The notes: generated from the sequence alone by a model not told the origin. A DNA stretch of 64,000 bases from Streptomyces bottropensis ATCC 25435 (GCF_000383595.1 NZ_KB911581.1:1054001-1118000); one strand, 5' to 3'; positions 17,180 through 26,457 are shown, counted from the stretch's first letter. Numbers and translations: made by a program.

Positions 17180-18329
17180 GTCCATGGCTGACGAACCGCT
17201 GGTTCTGGGGATCGAGACCTCCTGCGACGAGACCGGTGTCGGTGTCGTGCGCGGGACGACCCTGCTGGCCGACGCGATCGCGTCGAGCGTCGACGAGCAC
17301 GCCCGCTTCGGCGGGGTGGTGCCCGAGGTCGCCTCCCGCGCGCACCTGGAGGCGATGGTCCCGACGATCGACCGCGCGCTGAAGGAAGCGGGGGTGAGCC
17401 CGAAGGACCTCGACGGCATCGCGGTCACCGCCGGGCCGGGCCTCGCGGGCGCCCTGCTGGTGGGCGTCTCGGCGGCCAAGGCGTACGCGTACGCGCTCGG
17501 CAAGCCGCTGTACGGCGTCAACCACCTCGCCTCCCACATCTGCGTCGACCAGCTGGAGCACGGGGCGCTGCCCGAGCCGACGATGGCGCTGCTGGTGTCG
17601 GGCGGACACTCGTCGCTGCTGTTGTCCACCGACATCACCTCGGACGTACGGCCGATGGGCGCGACGATCGACGACGCGGCCGGCGAGGCCTTCGACAAGA
17701 TCGCCCGCGTGCTCGACCTCGGCTTCCCCGGCGGCCCGGTCATCGACCGGTACGCCAAGGAGGGCGACCCGACCGCGATCGCCTTCCCGCGCGGCCTCAC
17801 CGGTCCCCGCGACCCCGCCTACGACTTCTCCTTCTCCGGCCTGAAGACCGCCGTGGCCCGCTGGATCGAGGCCAAGCGGGCGGCCGGCGAGGAGGTGCCG
17901 GTGCGGGACGTGTCGGCGTCCTTCCAGGAGGCCGTCGTGGACGTGCTGACCCGCAAGGCCGTGCGCGCGTGCAAGGACGAGGGCGTCGACCACCTGATGA
18001 TCGGCGGCGGGGTGGCCGCCAACTCCCGGCTGCGGGCGCTGGCGCTGGAGCGCTGCGAGGCGGCCGGGATCCGACTCCGGGTGCCCCGGCCCAAGTTGTG
18101 CACCGACAACGGGGCGATGGTGGCCGCGCTGGGCGCCGAGATGGTCGCCCGCGGGCGGGCCGCCTCCGACTGGGACCTGTCGGCGGACTCGTCGCTGCCG
18201 GTGACCGATCCGCATGTGCCCGGACGCTCCGCCGGACACGGACACGGACACGGACACGGACGCGGACACGGTCACGACCACGGCCACGACCATGTGCACG
18301 AGGTCAGCAAGGAGAACCTCTACTCGTGA
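17172..18329 (+). CDS. tsaD: tRNA t6A transferase TsaD, with a His-rich tail
   Basis: 385 aa; most TsaD are about 340. [15 protein letters not shown], the metal-binding [10 protein letters not shown] and SGGHSSLLL, plus [12 protein letters not shown], are intact. The C-terminal extension (about 348-385) is extremely His/Gly-rich, encoded partly by a repeating GGACAC hexamer at 18235-18270, and could bind nickel, zinc or another metal. The start is ATG 17172 or 17184. The last gene of the tsaB-rimI-tsaD run overlaps the next small gene by 4 bp. Confidence 0.95.
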   Translation: MARSMADEPLVLGIETSCDETGVGVVRGTTLLADAIASSVDEHARFGGVVPEVASRAHLEAMVPTIDRALKEAGVSPKDLDGIAVTAGPGLAGALLVGVSAAKAYAYALGKPLYGVNHLASHICVDQLEHGALPEPTMALLVSGGHSSLLLSTDITSDVRPMGATIDDAAGEAFDKIARVLDLGFPGGPVIDRYAKEGDPTAIAFPRGLTGPRDPAYDFSFSGLKTAVARWIEAKRAAGEEVPVRDVSASFQEAVVDVLTRKAVRACKDEGVDHLMIGGGVAANSRLRALALERCEAAGIRLRVPRPKLCTDNGAMVAALGAEMVARGRAASDWDLSADSSLPVTDPHVPGRSAGHGHGHGHGRGHGHDHGHDHVHEVSKENLYS

Positions 18330-18580
18330 CCGTCGCGCTGATGTGGGAGGCCCGGGCGGCGGAGGGCCGCGGCGGGGAACTCCTCGCCTGGGCGCGGGCC
18401 CAGGAGCTTCCCGTGCGGCCACTGCGGCGCGAGACCCTGCGCGCGCCCGGTGAGCGGGTGCTCGTCATCACCTGGTGGGACGCGGACTACGACACCGAAC
18501 TGCCGGAACTGCCCGAGCCGGGCGGGGAGTTGGTCAGTCGGGCGGTCCACCGGTGGAGGTTCGAGTCGCTGGACGGGTGA
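18326..18580 (+). CDS. Small protein, possibly ABM-like ferredoxin fold
   Basis: 84 aa. GTG at 18326 overlaps the tsaD stop (GTGA) and is preceded by AAGGAGAACC. The pattern [19 protein letters not shown]...[19 protein letters not shown]...[11 protein letters not shown] gives an alternating strand-helix plan like dimeric alpha/beta-barrel (antibiotic biosynthesis monooxygenase-like) proteins. No catalytic residue was recognised. Its 3' end overlaps the converging gene at 18534 by 47 bp. Confidence 0.75.
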   Translation: MTVALMWEARAAEGRGGELLAWARAQELPVRPLRRETLRAPGERVLVITWWDADYDTELPELPEPGGELVSRAVHRWRFESLDG

Positions 18581-19253
18581 GGCGGCGGTACCGGCGTTCC
18601 CCGAGGCCGTCCAGGGCGGGGAGGGCGAGCGCGAGAAAGAGCAGCGGGACGCCCCCGACCAGCAGCACCGTGTGTGTCGGCCGGTCGGTGAGGACCATCC
18701 CCAGGTCGAGGACGAACATGACGGCCGCGACGACCAGGCTCGCGACACCCGCCCGCCGCGCCGCCGTGCGCCGCCGCGCCCCCCGCTCGATGCGCGCCTC
18801 CACCTCCGGCCGCGTCTCCGGTGAGGTGAGCCCGAGCCGCAGGGCGGTGGCGCACAGGTCGGCGACCTCGGCGATCGGGTCGGCCGGCCGGTACTCGTCG
18901 AGGTGCGGGAGGCGGGCCCGGCGCCCGTCGGAGGCGTAGAGGTACCCCGACCAGCGGGGGACGCCGCCTCTGTTGTCCTCGACCCGGATGCCGTAGATGT
19001 CCGGCCACGCCCAGCGGCGCGTGCGGAGCGGTCCCCGTACGGTGACCCCGTCGGCCGTGACCGACGTCCGCGCCCGCCACTGCTCCAGCACGACCCGGCT
19101 CACCGTGGCCACCCAGGCGGCCACGGCCAACACGTTCCAGCCCGACGGGCCGAGCGTCGCCATCGCGTGCAGCGCGCTCGCGATGACCAGTACCCCCGCG
19201 ACCAGCGTGGTGAGGAAGGTGTTCGGTGGACAGTGCCGTGACCGGGCGGTCAT
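18534..19253 (-). CDS. PH-domain-like membrane protein
   Basis: 239 aa from the ATG at 19253. Two N-terminal hydrophobic helices (about 12-50) are followed by a bacterial PH-like region with SVTADGVTVRGPLRTRRWAW and a basic linker. A second helix pair lies at about 170-215 (SLVVAAVMFVLDLGMVL, VGGVPLLFLALALPAL). This resembles the small membrane PH proteins common in actinobacteria. Function unknown. The longer reading to 19307 is not preferred, because upstream bases match a DUF397 remnant on the other strand. Confidence 0.78.
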   Translation of the reverse strand: MTARSRHCPPNTFLTTLVAGVLVIASALHAMATLGPSGWNVLAVAAWVATVSRVVLEQWRARTSVTADGVTVRGPLRTRRWAWPDIYGIRVEDNRGGVPRWSGYLYASDGRRARLPHLDEYRPADPIAEVADLCATALRLGLTSPETRPEVEARIERGARRRTAARRAGVASLVVAAVMFVLDLGMVLTDRPTHTVLLVGGVPLLFLALALPALDGLGERRYRRLTRPATRTSTGGPPD

Positions 19254-19370
19254 GCTGACCCCCACCCCATCCACGTCCGGGACTCCAAGGACACCACCCG
19301 CCCCCACCTCGGCCCCGCCCCCTCCGCCTGGGCCACCTTCGTCGCGTTCGCGGCGGCCCGGGCGGACTGA
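19242..19370 (+). pseudogene. 3' remnant of a DUF397 gene
   Basis: The plus-strand frame closed at 19239-19241 and 19368-19370 encodes 42 residues with HVRDSKDTTRP followed by APSAWATFVAFAA. This is the C-terminal signature of DUF397 proteins (VRDSKD...SxxAWxxFV). There is no start codon, and the usual N-terminal W(R/H)KSSYS half is absent. The remnant overlaps the 5' end of the minus-strand PH-domain gene. It marks a past deletion. Confidence 0.55.
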
Positions 19371-19376
19371 GCACCC

Positions 19377-21695
19377 TCAGTTCTGCACGGCCTGGACCTC
19401 CGTCTCGCAGTGCAGCCGGCGGTCCGGGCCGACTTCATGGACCGGGCCCGTCAGGGTCAGCCGTGCCCGGTGGCGGATGTCCACGCTCGACGCGCCCAAC
19501 CGCAGTTCCAGGTCGCCCGGTTCGACCACGCGCCGTCCCGAGCGGGCCGCGAAGGACGACACGTCGGGGTGGAAGCGGAACGTGACCCGGCGGGCGGCAC
19601 CCGGCTCCAACTCCACACGCCGGTAGGCGATCAGACGGACGTCGGGGCGGGTCACGGAGGCCACCGGGTCGTGCAGGTACAGCTGGACGACCTCCGCGCC
19701 CGCCCGCTCACCGGTGTTGCGGACGGTCAGCGACACGTCGTACGCGCCGTTCCCGTCCGTGGTCATCCCGGTGCCCTCCTCCGCGAAGTCCGTCCACGCG
19801 AACGTCGTGTACGAACCGCCGTGCCCGAAGGGGTAGAGCGGGGTCGGGTCGATGCTGCTCGCTCCGCCCAGCAGGCCCATCGGCGGCTGGAGGTACGTCC
19901 ACGGCTGGCCCCCCGGCCGTTGCGGGACGCTCACCGGTAGACGGCCGGACGGGGAGACACGGCCCGACAGCACGCCCGCCACCGCCGGGCCGCCCTCCTC
20001 CCCGGGGAAGAACGCCTGCACCACGCCCGCCAGTTGACCGTGCCAGCGGCCGAGCGCGTACGGGCGCCCGGTGAGCAGGAGCGCCACCACCGGCGTACCC
20101 GTGGCGAGCAGCGCGTCCAGCAGTTCGGACTGGACGCCCGGGAGCCGTAGATCCTCCGCGTCGCAGCCCTCACCGGAGGTACCCCGGCCGAAGAGGCCCG
20201 CCCGGTCGCCGAGGACCGCCACACAGACGTCCGCCTCCGACGCGCGGGCGACCGCCTCGGCGAAACCGCCGGTGTCGTCGCCGTCCACGTCGCTGCCCGC
20301 CGCGTACGTGATCTTCGCGTCCGGGAGTTCGGTGCGCAGCGAGGCGAGGACGGTGGGGATCTCGATGCCCAGAGGGGTGCCGGGGTGGGCGGGCAGGACG
20401 TGGGAGGGGAAGGAGTAGCAGCCGAGCATGGCGAGGGGGTCGTCGGCGCGGGGGCCGACCACGGCGATACGGATGTCGGGGGCCAGGGGGAGGACGGCGT
20501 CGGGGTTGTCCAGCAGGACCACCGACTCCTCGGCCAGACGGCGGGCCAGGGCGCGGTTCGCCGTGGAGTCGAGCCTGATCCGGTCCTCGGCGGGCTCCGG
20601 CGTCCAGTCCTCGTCCAGCATGCCCAGCTCGCACTTCTGGAGCAGGACCCGGTGGGCGGCCCGGTCGACCAGCGCCTCCGGGATCTCGCCCGCGCGGACC
20701 GCCTCCAGCAGGGGCTCGCCGAAGCAGCGCAGGGACGGCAGTTCCACGTCGAGGCCGGCCGCCAGCGCCGCGTGCGCGGCCTCCGCGCGGCTTCCCGCCA
20801 CGCGGTGGTTCGTCTCCAGGAAGCCGACGGCGAAGTAGTCGGAGACGACCGTGCCGGTGAAGCCCCAGGTGTCGCGCAGGAGTTCGGTGAGCAGCTCGGG
20901 GTCCGCCGAGACCGGGACGCCGTCCGTCTCCGTGTACGCGGCCATCACCGAGCGGGCACCGCCCTCGCGCACCGCCATCTCGAACGGGGGCAGGGTCACG
21001 TCCGCGAACTCCCGTACCCCCGCGCGTACGGGCGCGTGGTTGCGGGCGCCTACGGACGCGGCGTACCCGGCGAAGTGCTTCAGCGTGGCCACGATCCCGG
21101 CCGACTCCAGGCCACGGACATAGGCCGTGCCGACCGTGCTCACGAGGTACGGGTCCTCGCCGATCGTCTCCTCGACCCGCCCCCAGCGCGGGTCGCGGAC
21201 GACGTCCAGGACGGGGGACAGACCCTGGTGGACGCCGACGGCGGCCAGGTCGTGGCCGATGTGCCGGGCCATCTCCTCCACCAGCGCCGGGTCGAAGGTC
21301 GCGCCCCAGGCCAGGGGGACCGGGTAGGCGGTGGCGTGCCAGGCCGTGAAACCGGCCAGGCACTCCTCGTGGGCGACGGCGGGGATGCCGAAGCGGTTCG
21401 CGGCCATGATGCGGCGCTGGGCGCGGGCCAGTGCCACCGCGCCCAGCGCCGGGTCCACAGGGGCCGTGCCGAAGACCCGCGTGAGCTGGCCGAGACCCCG
21501 GGTGATCAGCTCGTCGAAGTCGAACGCCTCCGTCATGCCCTGCTCGTCGGGGGCGATGTCCTCGCCGGTCGAATCGCTTTTCACCCACACGCCGTACAGC
21601 TGGGCGGTCTTCTCCTCCAGGGTCATCCGGGAGAGAAGGTCGTCGACCCGGGCCGCTGCGGGCAGGGCGGGGTCGCGCCAAGGGGCCGTGGTCAT
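19377..21695 (-). CDS. bxlA: Glycoside hydrolase family 3 beta-xylosidase/beta-glucosidase
   Basis: 772 aa. Family GH3: N-terminal barrel with LVDLLSRMTLEEK-like opening, KHFAGYAAS and the nucleophile Asp286 in VVSDYFAV. A second alpha/beta sandwich and a C-terminal fibronectin-III-like domain (VRNTGERAGAEVVQLY) follow. There is no signal peptide, so it acts in the cytoplasm on imported oligosaccharides. It is the last gene of an operon with an ABC importer. The set importer + GH3 + LacI regulator + xylanase matches streptomycete bxl loci, hence beta-xylosidase is favoured over beta-glucosidase. The start is buried in a hairpin. Confidence 0.85.
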   Translation of the reverse strand: MTTAPWRDPALPAAARVDDLLSRMTLEEKTAQLYGVWVKSDSTGEDIAPDEQGMTEAFDFDELITRGLGQLTRVFGTAPVDPALGAVALARAQRRIMAANRFGIPAVAHEECLAGFTAWHATAYPVPLAWGATFDPALVEEMARHIGHDLAAVGVHQGLSPVLDVVRDPRWGRVEETIGEDPYLVSTVGTAYVRGLESAGIVATLKHFAGYAASVGARNHAPVRAGVREFADVTLPPFEMAVREGGARSVMAAYTETDGVPVSADPELLTELLRDTWGFTGTVVSDYFAVGFLETNHRVAGSRAEAAHAALAAGLDVELPSLRCFGEPLLEAVRAGEIPEALVDRAAHRVLLQKCELGMLDEDWTPEPAEDRIRLDSTANRALARRLAEESVVLLDNPDAVLPLAPDIRIAVVGPRADDPLAMLGCYSFPSHVLPAHPGTPLGIEIPTVLASLRTELPDAKITYAAGSDVDGDDTGGFAEAVARASEADVCVAVLGDRAGLFGRGTSGEGCDAEDLRLPGVQSELLDALLATGTPVVALLLTGRPYALGRWHGQLAGVVQAFFPGEEGGPAVAGVLSGRVSPSGRLPVSVPQRPGGQPWTYLQPPMGLLGGASSIDPTPLYPFGHGGSYTTFAWTDFAEEGTGMTTDGNGAYDVSLTVRNTGERAGAEVVQLYLHDPVASVTRPDVRLIAYRRVELEPGAARRVTFRFHPDVSSFAARSGRRVVEPGDLELRLGASSVDIRHRARLTLTGPVHEVGPDRRLHCETEVQAVQN

Positions 21696-21725
21696 GAAAC
21701 TCCTTTGGTGGGTTGGCGAGTTTCA
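21695..21725 (-). promoter_or_regulatory. Hairpin covering the bxlA ribosome site and start
   Basis: Reading the minus strand, TGAAACTC (21725-21718) pairs perfectly with GAGTTTCA (21702-21695) across a 15-nt loop. The 3' arm contains the GAG of the AAAGGAG Shine-Dalgarno site and the A of the bxlA ATG. In mRNA it would mask initiation. It lies in the 52-bp bxlG-bxlA gap. Confidence 0.5.
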
Positions 21726-21747
21726 GTCGCGACGCTGCGATGAGGGG

Positions 21748-22650
21748 TCACTTGCCGCCCACTCCCATCAGCCCGCCGACCAGCGCCCGTCGCGCCACCA
21801 GGTACACGGCGAAGATCGGGATGCCGGACAGGACGACCGAGGCGAGCAGGGCGGGGATGTTGACGCCGAACTGGCTGACGTAGTTGAACAGGCCGAGGGT
21901 GAGCACGCGCGGGCCGTCGGACTGCGTGAAGATCAGCGGGAAGAGGAAGCCGTTCCAGGCCTGGAGCGCCGAGAAGATGACGACCGTGCTGATGCCGCCC
22001 TTGGCCAGCGGGATCGTCAGCTGGAAGAGCGTCCGCAGGGGCGAGGCGCCGTCCAGGGCCATCGCCTCGTACAGGTCCTCCGAGACGTCGCGCAGGGTGC
22101 CGACCAGGACCAGGACCGAGACGGGCATCGCGAAGGCGGCCGTCGGCAGGATGACGGCCAGGAGGGTGTCGTAGAGGTCGAGCTTCGCGATGAGCAGATA
22201 CAACGGCACCACCACGGCCTGCGCCGGGATCGCCACGCCCAGGAGGAACAGGCGGAAGGCGGCGTTCGACCAGCGGTCACGGGTGCGGACGGTGACGTAG
22301 GCGAGAGGGATGGACAGGGTCAGGACGATGCCCACCACCGAGACCGCGACGATCGCCGTATTGCTCAGCAGATGACCGAAGCCGCTGGTGAGGACGGTGT
22401 TGTAGTTGTCGAGGGTCGGGTTCGTGGGGGGCTTGAGGGGGTTGCCGGTCAGGGCCTTGTCCGCGCCGGTGAGGGACGCCGACAGCATCGCGTAGATCGG
22501 GACCAGGACGATGACCAGCCAGACGAAGGCGCCGAGACCCGCGACCGGGTTGGCGCGCCTCGTCCAGTGACGCCGGCGGCGGGGGGTGTTCACGCGCTCG
22601 CGCGAGGGCTCGTCGGTCCTCGCGGGGCGTGCCAACGTGTCGTGTGACAC
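21748..22650 (-). CDS. bxlG: ABC sugar transporter permease (MalG type)
   Basis: 300 aa, six hydrophobic segments. A basic cytosolic N-terminus ends in RRRRHWTRR. The permease signature EDLYEAMALDGASPLRTLFQLTIPLAK (EAA loop contacting the ATPase) is at about 195-220. It belongs to the MalG/CUT1 half of oligosaccharide importers. No ATPase gene is present here; streptomycete CUT1 importers generally share the MsiK ATPase encoded elsewhere. Its start lies 4 bp downstream of the bxlF stop. Confidence 0.9.
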   Translation of the reverse strand: MSHDTLARPARTDEPSRERVNTPRRRRHWTRRANPVAGLGAFVWLVIVLVPIYAMLSASLTGADKALTGNPLKPPTNPTLDNYNTVLTSGFGHLLSNTAIVAVSVVGIVLTLSIPLAYVTVRTRDRWSNAAFRLFLLGVAIPAQAVVVPLYLLIAKLDLYDTLLAVILPTAAFAMPVSVLVLVGTLRDVSEDLYEAMALDGASPLRTLFQLTIPLAKGGISTVVIFSALQAWNGFLFPLIFTQSDGPRVLTLGLFNYVSQFGVNIPALLASVVLSGIPIFAVYLVARRALVGGLMGVGGK

Positions 22651-22654
22651 TGCG

Positions 22655-23560
22655 TCACATCCCTTCGCGGGTGCTGCGCATGGCGCCGAAGCCCGACAGC
22701 CGGACCAGGACCAGCGAGAGGCCCGTCGCGGCGATGACGAGGAACGACGCGATGGCGCTCGCGTAGCCGAAGTCGTACGTCTTGAAGCCCGCCTCGTACA
22801 TCAGGTACGGCAGGATCGCGGTGTCCGTGCCGGGGCCGCCCTTGGTGAGGATCAGGACCGTCTCGAAGTAGGTCAGGGAGCCGACGACCATCAGGACCGT
22901 GGACGTGGTGATCGTGTGCCGCAGCTGCGGCAGTGTGATCGAGAAGAACTGGCGGTAGCGGCCGGCGCCGTCGATGGCGGCGGCCTGGTAGAGGACCTCG
23001 GGGATCTGGCGGGCCCCGCCCTGGTAGATCAGGGTGTGGAAGGGGATGAACTGCCAGCCGCCGACGAACACGATCGCGAGGAACGCGCCGCTCTGCGAGC
23101 CCAGGGTGTCCGCCTGGATGATGCCGAAGTTCGGGTCGAGGAGGGCGTAGAAGAGGATCGCGATGGCGGTGGAGGAGAGCAGGAACGGCACGAAGAACAC
23201 CGCGGAGAGGATCGCGCGGTTGCGCTGCCGGCCCGCGGCCCAGACCCCGAGCAGCAGGGCGACGACCGTCTGGAAGACCCAGCTGGCGACCGTCAGGACG
23301 ACGGTCAGCCACAGGGACTGACCCATCCGGGGGTCGTCGAAGAGTTTCCGCCAGTTGTCGAGACCGACCGGCCGCGGGTCGCCGAGGCCGTCCCAGCTGG
23401 TGAAGGAGAGGTAGAGCGCCAGGGCCATCGGGACGACCGCGAAGAACGTGAAGAAGAGGACACCGGGGAGGGCCCAGGCGGCGTGCGGACGGCCGGCGCG
23501 GCTCGCACGGTGTACCGGCCCCTTCCGCGCCGCCGGGGCCTTCTCGACCGTGACGGTCAC
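22655..23560 (-). CDS. bxlF: ABC sugar transporter permease (MalF type)
   Basis: 301 aa, six membrane segments from residue ~30. The EAA-type loop [26 protein letters not shown] is present. It forms the membrane pore with BxlG. The GTG at 23560 overlaps the bxlE stop by 4 bp (GTGA), indicating coupled translation. Longer upstream readings are shadows of bxlE. Confidence 0.9.
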   Translation of the reverse strand: MTVTVEKAPAARKGPVHRASRAGRPHAAWALPGVLFFTFFAVVPMALALYLSFTSWDGLGDPRPVGLDNWRKLFDDPRMGQSLWLTVVLTVASWVFQTVVALLLGVWAAGRQRNRAILSAVFFVPFLLSSTAIAILFYALLDPNFGIIQADTLGSQSGAFLAIVFVGGWQFIPFHTLIYQGGARQIPEVLYQAAAIDGAGRYRQFFSITLPQLRHTITTSTVLMVVGSLTYFETVLILTKGGPGTDTAILPYLMYEAGFKTYDFGYASAIASFLVIAATGLSLVLVRLSGFGAMRSTREGM

Positions 23561-24921
23561 TTCAGCCCCTTGCACGCCGTCACGAACTCGCTGGGCGAGG
23601 ACTTGCCCGCGAACAGCTTGCCGATCTCCGTGTGCATCTTGGTGCCGAGGCCGTCGCCGAGCGCCTGGTCCCAGGAGAGCGTGAAGGCGGGGGCCTTCTG
23701 CACCATGTCGTACTGGAACTTCGCGTACTCGGGGTTCGGCGCGGAGGCGAGGAGGGCGGCCGCGTTCGAGGTGGTCGGCACGTCTCCGTTGTCGATCAGC
23801 GCCTTCGCGTACGCCTCCGAGGCGCAGTCCTTCAGGAAGCCGACGGCCAGGTCCTTGTTCTTCGTACGGGCGTTGACGGACCAGTAGTTGGTGGGGTTGC
23901 CGACGACGTTGCGGACGTCGCCCGTGCCGCCCTCGACGGTCGGGAAGGGGGCCCAGCCGAGGTCGCTCTTGGCGAAGTCGGGGAACTTGCCGAGCTGGGT
24001 CGAGTACTCCCAGGAGCCCATCAGGTGCATGGCGGCCTTGCCGCGCGCGAAGACCGCGGGGGCGCCGCCGTTGACGTACGACACCGAGGTGAACTTGGAG
24101 CCGAAGGCACCGTCGTCGATGAGTTCCCTGACCAGTTCGGCGGCCTTGAGGATCGTGGGGTTGCCCCAGCCGTCGGCGTCGCCGTCCTGGATGCGCTTGA
24201 AGACCTGAGGGCCGCCGAGACGGTCGACCAGGTACTCCAGCCACATCAGGTTGGGCCAGAGGTCGGAGCCGCCGAGGGCGAAGGGGGTGATCCTCGCCTT
24301 CTTGAGCTTGGCGTTGTTGTCGAGCAACTGGTCCCAGGTGGTGGGGGGTTGGAGCTTGTGCTCGGCGAAGACCGCCTTGTTGTAGAACAGGATCACCGGC
24401 TGCATGCCGCGCATCGGGATGCCGTAGTGGCGGCCCCCCAGGTCGCCGGCGGACAGGACCGAGGGCAGGAAGCCGTCCTTGAGGACCGGGTCGCCCTCGA
24501 TGATGTCGGTGAGGTCGACGAGCTTGCCCGCGTCCTCGTACGGCTTGATCGAGCCGCCGCCCCAGTTGAAGAAGATGTCCGGGGAGCTGGGCGAGCCCAT
24601 CGCCGTGCGGAGCTTGGGGGAGTAGTCGGAGCCGGGGACCTTCTGCAGCTTGATGGTGCCGCCGGCCTTCTTCGCCGCGGCCGACTTGTTGAACCGGTCG
24701 ACGCTCGCCTGCTGGACCTTCACCGCGTCGTCGCCGTACACGAACGCGGTGAGCGTCTTGCCGTCCCCGCCGCCCGCTCCGCCGCCGGAGCCGCAGGCGG
24801 TGAGGCCGGTGCCCAGTCCCGCGGTGAGCAACGAGGCGGAACCGGCGCCGAGGAACCAGCGCCTGCTGAACGGCCTGGTGGCCGCACTGTCGCCGGTGAC
24901 CTGGCCTCTACTCGACTCCAT
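23557..24921 (-). CDS. bxlE: Sugar-binding lipoprotein of the bxl ABC importer
   Basis: 454 aa. The N-terminus has a twin-arginine-like signal (FSRRWFLG, Arg20-Arg21) followed by a lipobox LTAC with Cys43. This indicates Tat export and lipid anchoring on the outer membrane face. The mature part is a family-1 extracellular solute-binding protein. It captures xylo-oligosaccharides if the bxl assignment holds. First gene of the operon, transcribed away from bxlR. Confidence 0.88.
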   Translation of the reverse strand: MESSRGQVTGDSAATRPFSRRWFLGAGSASLLTAGLGTGLTACGSGGGAGGGDGKTLTAFVYGDDAVKVQQASVDRFNKSAAAKKAGGTIKLQKVPGSDYSPKLRTAMGSPSSPDIFFNWGGGSIKPYEDAGKLVDLTDIIEGDPVLKDGFLPSVLSAGDLGGRHYGIPMRGMQPVILFYNKAVFAEHKLQPPTTWDQLLDNNAKLKKARITPFALGGSDLWPNLMWLEYLVDRLGGPQVFKRIQDGDADGWGNPTILKAAELVRELIDDGAFGSKFTSVSYVNGGAPAVFARGKAAMHLMGSWEYSTQLGKFPDFAKSDLGWAPFPTVEGGTGDVRNVVGNPTNYWSVNARTKNKDLAVGFLKDCASEAYAKALIDNGDVPTTSNAAALLASAPNPEYAKFQYDMVQKAPAFTLSWDQALGDGLGTKMHTEIGKLFAGKSSPSEFVTACKGLK

Positions 24922-24961
24922 GAGAGCACCCTTCGCGCATGGTCGGACGTATGAATCTCTG

Positions 24962-25020
24962 CGAATGTTTCGGCTGGTACTTCGAATGTTCCGGGAACGT
25001 ATGGCCGTCGAAAGGGTTCG
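24962..25020. promoter_or_regulatory. Candidate BxlR operators in the bxlE-bxlR divergent region
   Basis: Three CGAA/TTCG-like boxes: CGAATGTTTCG (24962-24972, perfect CGAA-N3-TTCG), CGAATGTTCCG (24983-24993, one mismatch) and CGAAAGGGTTCG (25009-25020, N4). The first two form a 12-bp near-direct repeat spaced exactly 21 bp, two helical turns. LacI regulators bind short palindromes in such divergent promoters. Confidence 0.55.
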
Positions 25021-25052
25021 TCAAGAGGTCGCGCAGGGATACGATCCCGCTC

Positions 25053-26117
25053 ATGAAGCCCGCGAAGCCTGAGGAAATCCAGACAAGAGCGCGTGCGTCC
25101 CAGTCCACGCAGACCGCGACGCTCGCCGAGATCGCCCGGCAGGCCGGCGTCTCGGCTCCGACTGTTTCGAAGGTGCTCAACGGCCGCGCGGACGTCGCGC
25201 CCGCGACCCGCACCCGCGTCGAGGAGCTGCTGCGCGAGTACGGCTACCGCCGCCGGCGTGCCGAGGCGAGCCGGTCCCCCCTCATCGACCTGGTCTTCCA
25301 CGAGCTGGAGAGCGCGTGGGCGATGGAGGTCATCCGGGGCGTCGAGAACATCGCGCGGGAGGAGGGCCTGAGCGTGGTCCTCTCCGAGAGCGCGGGCCGT
25401 CTCACCCCCGGCCGCACCTGGGCCGACCAGGTCGCCGCGCGCCGCCCGCACGGGGTCGTCCTCGTGCTGTCCGGGCTCGACGAGTCCCAGCGGGCGCTGC
25501 TGACCAGCCGCTCCATCCCGTTCGTGGTGATGGACCCGGCGGGCGACCCCGGCGACGACGTGCCCTCGATCGGCGCCACGAACTGGCAGGGCGGCCTCGC
25601 CGCCACGCGCCATCTGATCGAACTCGGCCACCGGCGCATCGGTGCCATCAGCGGGCCCTCACGGATGATGTGCAGCCGCGCCCGGGTCGACGGCTACCGG
25701 GCCGCGCTGGAGACCGCCGGGCTGCCGGTCGCCGCGGATCTCATCAAGGCCGGGGACTTCCATCACGAGACCGGCTACCGGCTGGGCCTGGACCTGCTGC
25801 GCCGCCCCGACCGCCCCACGGCCGTCTTCGCCGGCAACGACCTTCAGGCCCTCGGCCTCTACGAGGCCGCCCGCGAACTGGGCCTGCGCATCCCGGAGGA
25901 CCTCAGCGTGGTCGGCTTCGACGACCTCCCGGTCGCCCGCTGGGTGGGCCCTCCTCTGACGACGGTCCGCCAGCCCCTGATGAAGATGGCCGAAGCAGCC
26001 GCCCGCCTGGTCCTGGACCTGGGCCGGCAGGACACCTCGTCCACAGCGACCCGGGTCGAACTGGCAACAAGCCTGGTCATACGAAGCAGCACGGCAGCAC
26101 CACCACCGGCACCCTGA
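25053..26117 (+). CDS. bxlR: LacI-family transcriptional regulator of the bxl genes
   Basis: 354 aa. The N-terminal helix-turn-helix (about 20-65) is ATLAEIARQAGVSAPTVSKVLNGRADVAPATR with the hinge region after it. The remaining ~280 residues are a periplasmic-binding-protein-like sensor (VVGFDDLPVARWVGPPLTTV). Expected to repress the bxl operon, and probably the xylanase, until a xylo-oligosaccharide binds. The ATG at 25053 starts the conserved protein. A reading from 24939 would run through the operator region. Confidence 0.85.
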   Translation: MKPAKPEEIQTRARASQSTQTATLAEIARQAGVSAPTVSKVLNGRADVAPATRTRVEELLREYGYRRRRAEASRSPLIDLVFHELESAWAMEVIRGVENIAREEGLSVVLSESAGRLTPGRTWADQVAARRPHGVVLVLSGLDESQRALLTSRSIPFVVMDPAGDPGDDVPSIGATNWQGGLAATRHLIELGHRRIGAISGPSRMMCSRARVDGYRAALETAGLPVAADLIKAGDFHHETGYRLGLDLLRRPDRPTAVFAGNDLQALGLYEAARELGLRIPEDLSVVGFDDLPVARWVGPPLTTVRQPLMKMAEAAARLVLDLGRQDTSSTATRVELATSLVIRSSTAAPPPAP

Positions 26118-26400
26118 AGGGGGCGCGGGGAACGGCGCGACGAGCGACTTTCTGGGGGCGCGGGGAACTACGAGATCAGCCACGACGGAGAACCTGATGT
26201 GGCAGACGCGCACCCGCCGCCGCGCAAGCGGCCTCCAGGGGCGCGGGGAACGGCGCGACAAGCCACAACGACGCGGCACCCGGCCACGAACCCGATCGGG
26301 CAGACGCGACCCCGTTTGCCGCGCGAGCGGCTTCTCAGGGGCGCGGGGAACGGCGCGACAAGCCACAACGACGCGGCACCCGACCACGCCCCGCACCCGG
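26118..26400. repeat. Four-copy array of the dispersed intergenic repeat
   Basis: The 418-bp gap 26118-26535 has no gene. Cores begin at about 26118, 26154, 26236 and 26336, each with GGGGCGCGGGGAAC. The last two are identical for 47 bp (26236-26282 and 26336-26382) at an exact 100-bp period, and both have GCCGCGC-GCGG upstream. The second core is truncated after GGGGAACTACGAG. The remaining 26400-26457 holds nothing recognised. Confidence 0.75.
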
Positions 26401-26457
26401 CACACGCCCACCCCGCCCCCGGCGACGCGCAAAGCGTCCTGGCCGGAAGTTGATGTA

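Noticed and set aside
19250..19438. 62-aa minus-strand ORF upstream of the PH-domain gene
   Set aside because: Arg/Ala-rich, no ribosome site, and it overlaps both the GH3 gene end and the DUF397 remnant.
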